Source: Lachnospiraceae bacterium UBA3632
Lineage (GTDB): Bacteria > Bacillota > Clostridia > Lachnospirales > Lachnospiraceae
Direction: 5' to 3'
NCBI GenBank assembly: GCA_002373975.1
Contig: DFKZ01000109.1
Location: 1 to 5,526, forward strand
DNA: 5,526 bases
Part shown: in pieces, positions 1-5,526 of the stretch
Numbering within the stretch: position 1 is the first letter of the stretch
Layout: each line of letters opens with the position of its first letter
Position numbers and translations under genes: made by a program
Notes under the pieces: model-generated
The model's input: only the letters and a program-made list of their open reading frames with translations
Databases searched by the model: none
Told to the model about the DNA's origin: nothing

Positions 1-1341
1 GGGCTTTTCGAAGGATACAATCTGGTGTATATATGCGCCGAGGGGTTTTCCAGATACGGAATTGATCCCGATATAACGCCGATGCTCTACGAGATGGCAA
101 ATAACGGGATTATTCTTAATCATTTTTACAACAGCTTTCCCAACACCACCACCAACGGAGAATACGCCTTTGCCACATCTCTCTGGCCCGATGTGTCAAG
201 AGCGGCGGATCAGGGAACGGGAGTGGGGTCATTTTCACAGTCCGGCGCGGTGTTTATGCCAAACGGGCTGGGAGACATATTTGCTGCCGAGGGCGTACCT
301 ACATACGCTTATCACGACTTTATCGGAAGATATTACAGAAGAAAGTATACATGGCCGAATCTGGGCTATGAAAATATCAAATTCCTCGGGCAGGGGATGA
401 CCTTTTCTTCATCCTGGCCCGCTTCGGATCTTGAAATGTTTGAACAGTCGGTGGACGATTATATCGGAGAGGACAGGTTTCATGCGTATTATATGACTTT
501 CAGCGGACACGGTCCCTATACTTCCGCCAATGTGATGTACCGTAAGAATATTAAAACAGTAAAGGAACTTGCCGGCGATAAATACAAGGATGACGCAATC
601 CTGGGATATTTCTGCGGGGAGTACGAATTCGAACTGGGGCTGGAGTATCTGGTGGAGCGTCTTAAGGACGCGGGCAAGCTGGATAAAACGGTGATAGTGA
701 TCGTGGGTGATCATTACCCTTATTATCTCACCGATTCCGCCAAAAAGGAATATGGCGGCGGAACCATAGAGGATGTGTTTGAACAGAGCAGATCCACATG
801 TATCATTTATAACAGCGGCCTTGAGGAGCCCATAGTTTCCAATGCTTACTGCTGCAATGTGGATATTCTTCCGACTGTGCTCAATCTGTTCGGAATAGAA
901 TACGATTCCAGGCTGTTTATGGGAAACGACATATTCTCATCTTCCCTGCACAGGGCGCGCCTCTATAACGGAAGCTTTATCACCGAGTTTGTAAGCTACG
1001 ATAAAAAAGAAAACAAAGTAGTCTGGAACGATCTGGTAAAGGACTATGAACAGGACAGGCTGGACAGGTACCTGAATGCTCTCATCGATTATACCGAGAA
1101 CGAATATAACGCATCACTGCAGATGATAAAGACCAATTTTATGCTGTTTGCATGGAAGAATGCGGGTCTTATCACCGAAGAAGAATATAAAAAAGAGCTG
1201 GCCAGAGAAAAAACGATCCTTGCCGCATACGAAAACGAGGATCTGACGGATATGCACGAACTTCAGGCAAGGCAGTCACAGCCCGCTGCGGAAGAAAACC
1301 CCGAAGGTGCCGCCCCCGAACAACAGGCACCTTCCGAATAA
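1..1341 (+). CDS. LTA synthase-like sulfatase-superfamily membrane enzyme (5' partial)
   Basis: This is the extracytoplasmic catalytic domain of an LTA synthase-type protein of the alkaline phosphatase/sulfatase superfamily. The frame is open from base 1, so the N-terminal membrane domain and true start lie upstream; GTG at 25 is internal. Counting codons from base 1, visible landmarks are YICAEGFS with metal-ligand Glu14 (like Glu255 of S. aureus LtaS), NTTTNGEY with the probable nucleophile Thr50 (like Thr300), SGHGPY with His170 (like His416), and VGDHYPYY with Asp237-His238 (like Asp475-His476). Family members transfer glycerol-phosphate from phosphatidylglycerol to a growing polymer using Mn2+, on the outer membrane face. 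After the catalytic core come roughly 120 charged, helical-looking residues and a Pro/Ala/Glu/Gln-rich tail ending in TAA at 1339. Superfamily and active site are clear. The substrate is not: it could be LTA, a glycan modified with phosphoglycerol, or another phosphoethanolamine-type transfer. Confidence 0.85.
   Translation, partial: GLFEGYNLVYICAEGFSRYGIDPDITPMLYEMANNGIILNHFYNSFPNTTTNGEYAFATSLWPDVSRAADQGTGVGSFSQSGAVFMPNGLGDIFAAEGVPTYAYHDFIGRYYRRKYTWPNLGYENIKFLGQGMTFSSSWPASDLEMFEQSVDDYIGEDRFHAYYMTFSGHGPYTSANVMYRKNIKTVKELAGDKYKDDAILGYFCGEYEFELGLEYLVERLKDAGKLDKTVIVIVGDHYPYYLTDSAKKEYGGGTIEDVFEQSRSTCIIYNSGLEEPIVSNAYCCNVDILPTVLNLFGIEYDSRLFMGNDIFSSSLHRARLYNGSFITEFVSYDKKENKVVWNDLVKDYEQDRLDRYLNALIDYTENEYNASLQMIKTNFMLFAWKNAGLITEEEYKKELAREKTILAAYENEDLTDMHELQARQSQPAAEENPEGAAPEQQAPSE
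1303..1334 (+). repeat. Perfect 9-bp inverted repeat at the 3' end of the LTA-synthase-like gene
   Basis: GAAGGTGCC (1303-1311) and GGCACCTTC (1326-1334) are perfect reverse complements separated by 14 bases, just before the stop codon at 1339. The RNA could form a GC-containing hairpin. The nearest T-run (1364-1369) lies about 29 bases past the stem, so this does not have the geometry of a classical intrinsic terminator. It may stabilise the mRNA 3' end or be a chance product of the Pro/Ala-rich coding tail. Confidence 0.3.
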
Positions 1342-1382
1342 TCAGTTTATTAAGCTTTAATTCTTTTTTCATACTTTTACTA

Positions 1383-1411
1383 TTGCCTAACACAAAGGGC
1401 TTAAATATAAT
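1383..1411 (+). promoter_or_regulatory. Predicted sigma-70/sigma-A promoter of ftsH
   Basis: A -35 box TTGCCT (1383-1388, four of six consensus bases) is followed after exactly 17 bases by a perfect -10 box TATAAT (1406-1411). Transcription would start near 1418, giving a leader of about 60 nt before the ATG at 1479. The leader is purine-rich and has a small 5-bp stem (ATACT 1452-1456 with AGTAT 1461-1465) just before the ribosome binding site. The promoter sits in the AT-rich gap after the preceding gene, so ftsH and the downstream fusion gene can be expressed independently of the LTA-synthase-like gene. Confidence 0.65.
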
Positions 1412-1466
1412 GGTTGTATATTGCGGGGACGGGGAAAGGAAAGCAATTCGCATACTACAAAGTATC

Positions 1467-1473
1467 AAAGAGG
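1467..1473 (+). promoter_or_regulatory. Ribosome binding site that fixes the ftsH start
   Basis: AAAGAGG lies 5 bases before the ATG at 1479, a good Shine-Dalgarno match at short but acceptable spacing. Upstream in-frame TTG (1383) and ATG (1410) codons overlap the predicted promoter boxes and would precede the predicted transcript start, so 1479 is the preferred start. Confidence 0.75.
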
Positions 1474-1478
1474 TTCAA

Positions 1479-3746
1479 ATGGACAACAATAATCTGAACG
1501 AATACGAAGGCGGAAACGGAAATCGCGGTGACGGAGGAAACGGAAACCGCGGCGGAGGCAAAAACAACAATAATAAGGATCAGCGTCCGAACGGCTGGAT
1601 GGCGATCATATTCACACTTATGCTCGTTGCGCTGGGATTCCTTATCTACAATATGTTCTTCAGCGGCGGAAAGAATTACACCACCAAGGAGTACACGGAG
1701 TTTTTAAAGGATCTGGAGGCAGACAAAGTCGAATCCATCGAGATCAATGCCGAGAAGGCACTGATGACGGTTACGCTGAAGCTTGATGCGGTAGATACCT
1801 CCGATGCGGGTGATGTATCGGGCGGAAATATGCTTGAGCAGTATGCCTATTCCCTTCAGCTGGAGAGCGAGAGAGTATATCAGACCTATGTGATGGAGCC
1901 CTTCGAAACTCTTACCCCCAAACTGGTCAAGCACGATGTTCTCGGTAAGAGAATAGTAAATACCAACTCCGGAATGTTCACGGAGATACTTGTGGGAGTT
2001 ATCATTCCCGTTGTGCTCATCGCAGTGATCATGATGTTCTTCATGCGCAGGATGGGAGGAAGCGGCGGGCCTTTCGGCGTCGGAAAAAGCAATGCAAAGG
2101 TATATGTTCAGAAGGAGACCGGAGTCACCTTTGCCGATGTGGCAGGGGAGGATGAGGCAAAAGAATCACTTGTGGAAGTGGTTGACTTCCTTCATGACCC
2201 TTCCAAATATACCAAGATCGGTGCAAGGCTTCCGAAGGGAGCTCTGCTCGTAGGCCCTCCCGGAACGGGTAAAACCCTTCTTGCAAGGGCAGTGGCAGGT
2301 GAAGCGCATGTTCCTTTCTTCTCACTTACCGGTTCCGATTTTATCGAGCTGTATGTCGGCGTGGGTGCATCGAGAGTAAGGGATCTCTTTAAAGAGGCAA
2401 ATAAAAATGCTCCCTGCATTATCTTTATAGACGAGATAGACGCGATAGGAAGAAGCCGTGACTCGAAATACGGCGGCGGAAATGAGGAAAGAGAACAGAC
2501 ACTCAACCAGCTTCTTTCCGAGATGGACGGATTCGATCCTTCAAAGGGAATACTGATCCTTGGCGCCACCAACCGCCCGGAGATACTGGACAAAGCACTT
2601 CTGCGTCCCGGTCGTTTCGACAGACGTATCATTGTTGATAAACCCGATCTAAAGGGCCGTGTTGAGATATTAAAAGTACATGCCAAAGATGTAAAGATGG
2701 ACGAGACGGTGGACCTTGATGCCATTGCTCTTGCAACCAGCGGCGCAGTAGGTTCCGATCTCGCAAATATGATCAACGAGGCTGCAATCAATGCAGTCAA
2801 GGGCAACAGGCAGTATGTCAACCAGCAGGATCTGTTTGCTGCGGTTGAGCAGGTTCTTGTCGGAAAAGAAAAGAAGGACCGCATAATGAGTGCCGAGGAG
2901 AGAAAGATCGTCTCCTATCACGAGGTGGGCCATGCACTGATAAGCGCTTTGCAGAAGAATTCCGATCCTGTTCAGAAGATCACGATAGTTCCCCGTACCA
3001 TGGGTGCGCTGGGATATGTTATGAACGTTCCAGAGGAGGAGAAATACCTAAACAGCGAAGCGGAGCTGCGCGATAAGGTGGTAAGCCTTCTGGGCGGACG
3101 TGCTGCCGAGGAGATCATGTTTGACTCCGTGACCACGGGTGCTTCGAACGATATAGAAAAGGCAACGGAGCTTGTACGCGATATGATCACCAGATACGGT
3201 ATGAGCAAGAAGTTCGGTCTGATGAATCTTGCCACCGTGGAGAGCAGATACCTTGAAGGAAGAGTGGAACTCAACTGCTCCGACCGCACAGCAGCTCTTA
3301 TAGACGAAGAGATAGCCGCAGTGCTTAAGGACAGCTACGAGAAGGCACTATCCATGCTCCGCGAGAACAAGGACATCATGGATAAGATCGCAAAACACCT
3401 TATCGAAAAAGAGACCATCACCGGTAAGGAATTCATGCAGATCTTCCGCAAGGAAAAAGGTCTTCCCGATCCTGAGGAAGAGAAGAAGAAAAAGGAAAAT
3501 GAAACTGCCGAAAGATCAGAAGATGCACCTGCTGAAAAAGCAGAAGAAGCAGCTGATGAAAAGGCAGATGATATCGCTGAAGTTAAATCGGATGATATCC
3601 CCGAGGTAAGAACAGGGGAGGAAACGGAAAAGGAAAACGTGAGCGAAGCACAGGATGATGCTCCGGGCGGGGATGAGAAATGGCAGGCGCCTTCATCTCC
3701 CGATGACGGGAAAATGCGCGGAAGGTTTTCCAATTCCGAGATGTAA
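1479..3746 (+). CDS. ftsH: ATP-dependent zinc metalloprotease FtsH
   Basis: FtsH is a hexameric membrane-anchored AAA+ protease that extracts and degrades misfolded or regulatory membrane and cytosolic proteins. From ATG 1479 the protein has 755 residues. In order: a Gly/Asn-rich cytosolic N-terminus (1-39), TM1 (about 40-61), an extracytoplasmic domain (about 62-167), TM2 (about 168-189), and the AAA+ domain with Walker A GPPGTGKT (259-266), pore loop YVGVGA (292-297, Tyr where Phe is usual), Walker B IIFIDEIDAIG (314-324) and second-region-of-homology arginines Arg376 and Arg379. The M41 protease domain has the zinc motif HEVGH (481-485; HEAGH is commoner) and third ligand Asp558 in TTGASND. 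Residues 664-755 form a Glu/Lys/Asp/Ala-rich tail, making the protein longer than the usual 600-650 residues. It has its own promoter and RBS and abuts the next gene with no spacer. All catalytic residues are present, so it should be active. Confidence 0.98.
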   Translation: MDNNNLNEYEGGNGNRGDGGNGNRGGGKNNNNKDQRPNGWMAIIFTLMLVALGFLIYNMFFSGGKNYTTKEYTEFLKDLEADKVESIEINAEKALMTVTLKLDAVDTSDAGDVSGGNMLEQYAYSLQLESERVYQTYVMEPFETLTPKLVKHDVLGKRIVNTNSGMFTEILVGVIIPVVLIAVIMMFFMRRMGGSGGPFGVGKSNAKVYVQKETGVTFADVAGEDEAKESLVEVVDFLHDPSKYTKIGARLPKGALLVGPPGTGKTLLARAVAGEAHVPFFSLTGSDFIELYVGVGASRVRDLFKEANKNAPCIIFIDEIDAIGRSRDSKYGGGNEEREQTLNQLLSEMDGFDPSKGILILGATNRPEILDKALLRPGRFDRRIIVDKPDLKGRVEILKVHAKDVKMDETVDLDAIALATSGAVGSDLANMINEAAINAVKGNRQYVNQQDLFAAVEQVLVGKEKKDRIMSAEERKIVSYHEVGHALISALQKNSDPVQKITIVPRTMGALGYVMNVPEEEKYLNSEAELRDKVVSLLGGRAAEEIMFDSVTTGASNDIEKATELVRDMITRYGMSKKFGLMNLATVESRYLEGRVELNCSDRTAALIDEEIAAVLKDSYEKALSMLRENKDIMDKIAKHLIEKETITGKEFMQIFRKEKGLPDPEEEKKKKENETAERSEDAPAEKAEEAADEKADDIAEVKSDDIPEVRTGEETEKENVSEAQDDAPGGDEKWQAPSSPDDGKMRGRFSNSEM
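1509..1556 (+). repeat. Two tandem 24-bp units encoding GGNGNRG(D/G) in the FtsH N-terminus
   Basis: Units 1509-1532 and 1533-1556 encode GGNGNRGD and GGNGNRGG and match at 19 of 24 bases by eye. They lie in FtsH residues 11-26, ahead of TM1, and are followed by a KNNNNK run. The segment should be disordered and weakly basic, on the cytosolic side. It looks like a small in-frame duplication. Confidence 0.8.
3561..3608 (+). repeat. Two tandem 24-bp units encoding K(A/S)DDI(A/P)EV in the FtsH tail
   Basis: FtsH residues 695-702 (KADDIAEV) and 703-710 (KSDDIPEV) are an 8-residue tandem duplication inside the charged C-terminal tail. The surrounding tail also has looser Ala-Glu-Lys repeats. Such tails are typically disordered and expand or contract by in-frame slippage. 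Confidence 0.75.
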
Positions 3747-5526
3747 ATGAAAAATAAAATAAAAAAGCTCATAACGGGCTTTTATGAAGGAAAGAACTTA
3801 AAAAAACAGCTTCCGGTAATGCTCATCGGTGTATTTATGATGGGCTTTACTTTGTCATGGCTCAGACTGGTTGACTGGGGAACAGATCCCTTCACCAACA
3901 TGAACATTGCCGTAAGCGAAAAGATCGGTCTTTCCCTGGGAACATGGCAGTTTATTTTTAATACGATCCTTTTTGTTATCGTTATCCTTCTGGGAGCCGA
4001 TAACATAGGCTTCGGAACAGTCGCAAATATGACTCTTATAGGGTATATCTGCGACTTTTTTACGTGGGTCTGGAAAAAGGTATTGCCAGCACAGCTCCTG
4101 GATTATCCCGAAGAGACCGGGAATATAAACGAGAGACTTTTGATACCGCATTTTTCTGGCGATTATTTATGGCTCCGCATTATTGTGATGATAGTGGCTC
4201 TGGCGGTATTTGTTTTTTCGGCGGCTCTGTATATGGATTCCGGGCTCGGAGTATCTCCCTGCGACGCGATCCCTTTTATGATCTGGTCCAAGCTTAACAA
4301 ACTGCCGCTCCGGGTGGTGAGGATCGCATATGATGCCTCTCTTTTGCTCATCGCATTTGCCTTCGGAAGCAAGTGGTATATCGTTACGATACTGATGGTG
4401 CTCAGCCTGGGGCCGACTATAGAATTTGTGGGAAAAAACATAAAGAGATGGTTTTCCTTTGTGCTGGTATTCGTTGTTGTTTCAACCGGTGTGATGATGA
4501 ATCCTCTCAAGTCATACGCCATGACGGATGAGGAGCAGCTGGAGTACAATAAGGGCCTGAGCGTGCAGTCAAACGAGACCGCCAACTGGCCGCAGGGCCC
4601 GGTCGTGGGTGCGGAATCCGCTATCCTCATAGAGGCGGAGAGCGGAGTCATCCTCTATGAAAAGAATATACATTTTGAGGAATATCCCGCTTCTACCACC
4701 AAGATCCTGACCTGCCTGATAGCTGCGGAAAGATGCAAAAATGACGAGATCGTCAGTTTTTCCCACGATGCCGTGTTTGACACTCCGAGAGATTCTAACA
4801 ATATAGCCATCGATCAGGGGGAGGAACTGACTGTATATGAGTGCCTGCAGGCAATCCTTATCCGCTCCGCCAACGAGTGTGCTTTTGCTTTGGCAGAGCA
4901 TATAGCCGGGGGTCACTGGAGCGAATTTGCAAAGATCATGAATGAGCGGGCGGCGGAGCTTGGGTGCATGGATTCCAATTTCGTCAATCCCAACGGACTT
5001 CCCGATGACAACCATTTCACAAGTGCCTATGACCTTGCTCAGATCGGCAGAGAGTTTTTTAAGAACGATATGCTCTGTGAGATAACGCTTTCTCCCAGGC
5101 TGCATATATATCCAAGCGCCAAGCAGAAGGACGAGATCGTGGAGAATTCCACCAATCAGATGCTCAGCGGGAAAAAGTACGAGTATGAATATCTGGTGGG
5201 CGCCAAGACGGGATACACCGAAGCGGCGGGAAGCTGTCTGGTGTCCTGCGCGGAAAAGGATGGGGTACGCCTCATATGCGTGGTGATGAATGATGTTGCT
5301 CCCGAGCAGTATCTTGATACGATCTCTCTTTTTGATTACGGCTTCTCCAATTTCGATAAAGTGAGTATTGCCGAGAGAGAGACAAAATATAACATAAGCA
5401 CAAAGGGCTCATTTTATACGGGAGTGGATGTCTTCGGTAATTCACAGCCCATATTGTCCCTCAACAAGAATGCTTTTGTAATGCTCCCCAAAACAGTTGA
5501 CTTTGAGGATATAGAATCGGAGATAT
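3747..5526 (+). CDS. Fusion: YczE/YitT-like polytopic membrane domain plus D-Ala-D-Ala carboxypeptidase (PBP5/DacF type), 3' partial
   Basis: The frame opens at the ATG immediately after the ftsH TAA and stays open for 593 codons to the window edge. Residues 1-230 are a membrane domain with hydrophobic segments near 23-42, 66-84, 88-110, 142-163, 191-207 and 210-228. Its halves resemble each other (WGTDPF at 44-49, SGLGVSPCD at 165-173), as in YczE/YitT-type proteins of unknown function. Residues 234-252 are a seventh hydrophobic segment, followed by NPLKSYA, like a signal peptide. Residues ~285-530 are a peptidase S11 domain: S316-T-T-K319 (nucleophile Ser316), S374-A-N376 and K487-T-G489, all intact. 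This class removes the terminal D-Ala from peptidoglycan pentapeptides outside the membrane. From ~540 a C-terminal PBP5-like domain seems to begin and is cut off. Seven helices with a cytosolic N-terminus put the enzyme outside, and KNIKR before the last helix fits the positive-inside rule. No good Shine-Dalgarno is visible; coupling to ftsH is likely. The carboxypeptidase call is firm; the YczE-like call is by pattern. Confidence 0.85.
   Translation, partial: MKNKIKKLITGFYEGKNLKKQLPVMLIGVFMMGFTLSWLRLVDWGTDPFTNMNIAVSEKIGLSLGTWQFIFNTILFVIVILLGADNIGFGTVANMTLIGYICDFFTWVWKKVLPAQLLDYPEETGNINERLLIPHFSGDYLWLRIIVMIVALAVFVFSAALYMDSGLGVSPCDAIPFMIWSKLNKLPLRVVRIAYDASLLLIAFAFGSKWYIVTILMVLSLGPTIEFVGKNIKRWFSFVLVFVVVSTGVMMNPLKSYAMTDEEQLEYNKGLSVQSNETANWPQGPVVGAESAILIEAESGVILYEKNIHFEEYPASTTKILTCLIAAERCKNDEIVSFSHDAVFDTPRDSNNIAIDQGEELTVYECLQAILIRSANECAFALAEHIAGGHWSEFAKIMNERAAELGCMDSNFVNPNGLPDDNHFTSAYDLAQIGREFFKNDMLCEITLSPRLHIYPSAKQKDEIVENSTNQMLSGKKYEYEYLVGAKTGYTEAAGSCLVSCAEKDGVRLICVVMNDVAPEQYLDTISLFDYGFSNFDKVSIAERETKYNISTKGSFYTGVDVFGNSQPILSLNKNAFVMLPKTVDFEDIESEI
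3763..3783 (+). terminator. Possible weak intrinsic hairpin/attenuator early in the fusion gene
   Basis: An 8-bp stem (3763-3770 with 3776-3783, including one G-U pair) closes a 5-base loop, with an A-rich left arm and four T bases in the right arm. It begins 16 bases inside the fusion gene, just after ftsH. The T bases are used in the stem rather than forming a free U-tract, and the GC core is only about 4 bp, so termination would be weak at best. It could pause polymerase or reduce expression downstream of ftsH. Confidence 0.2.

Noticed and set aside
1342..1382. T-rich stretch with TTAAGCTTTAA after the LTA-synthase-like stop, considered as an intrinsic terminator
   Set aside because: The near-palindrome has no room for a loop and no GC-rich stem, and the 9-bp inverted repeat upstream is too far from the T-run to act with it.
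1474..1482. Partial resemblance of AGGTTCAAA near the ftsH start to a CtsR heat-shock operator
   Set aside because: CtsR needs tandem GGTCAAA heptamers with fixed spacing. Only one imperfect half with an extra T is present, so no operator is called.
2192..2884. Long antisense open frame across the ftsH AAA+ region
   Set aside because: It lies wholly opposite the highly conserved FtsH coding region, has a Ser/Leu/Arg-rich composition typical of a reverse-strand shadow, and has no recognisable motif.
4064..4297. Short + strand frame within the membrane domain, considered as a separate small gene
   Set aside because: It is out of frame with the continuous fusion frame, has no ribosome binding site, and its translation looks like a shadow without a plausible domain.
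4569..5105. Antisense open frame opposite the carboxypeptidase domain, and another at 4163-4651
   Set aside because: The + strand frame carries all three conserved catalytic motifs of the S11 family. The reverse frames have no recognisable domain.
3747..5526. Possible frameshift or lost stop between the membrane and carboxypeptidase domains
   Set aside because: Both domains are in the same frame with no in-frame stop, and a codon-by-codon read shows hydrophobic helix, linker and catalytic domain in natural order. A sequencing error would have to remove a stop without disturbing either domain. It is kept only as a refutation test.

Overview
The window is about 5.5 kb with three protein genes, all on the + strand and almost gapless. 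Base composition is roughly balanced. The FtsH sequence, the LTA-synthase-type sulfatase and the PBP5-type carboxypeptidase point to a Gram-positive Firmicute, most likely a clostridium and probably a Lachnospiraceae member (Butyrivibrio/Pseudobutyrivibrio-like). That placement is inference from protein flavour; no rRNA or other marker is present.

Layout. Bases 1-1341 hold the 3' part of an LTA-synthase-like (alkaline-phosphatase superfamily) membrane enzyme whose membrane domain lies upstream of the window. A 137-bp gap (1342-1478) carries a strong-looking sigma-70 type promoter and the ribosome binding site of ftsH. Bases 1479-3746 encode FtsH, the membrane AAA+ zinc protease. All its catalytic motifs are intact, and it has an unusual Gly/Asn-rich N-terminus and a long charged C-terminal tail. 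Directly after the ftsH stop codon, with zero spacing and in the same reading frame, an ATG opens a frame that runs without a stop to the window edge (3747-5526, 593 codons, 3' partial).

The third gene is the most interesting content. Its first ~230 residues form a polytopic membrane domain resembling the YczE/YitT-type family of uncharacterised membrane proteins, with two related halves. Its next ~335 residues are a D-alanyl-D-alanine carboxypeptidase (peptidase S11, PBP5/DacF type) with the SxxK, SxN and KTG motifs all present. The junction looks like a former signal peptide that now serves as the last transmembrane helix. I take this as a true gene fusion of an uncharacterised membrane module with a peptidoglycan-trimming enzyme.

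Together the genes suggest a cell-envelope neighbourhood: polyglycerol-phosphate-type polymer synthesis or modification, membrane protein quality control, and peptidoglycan stem-peptide trimming. ftsH and the fusion gene are very probably co-transcribed and translationally coupled. The LTA-synthase-like gene precedes an independent promoter and may or may not read through. No RNA genes, mobile elements or CRISPR arrays were seen.
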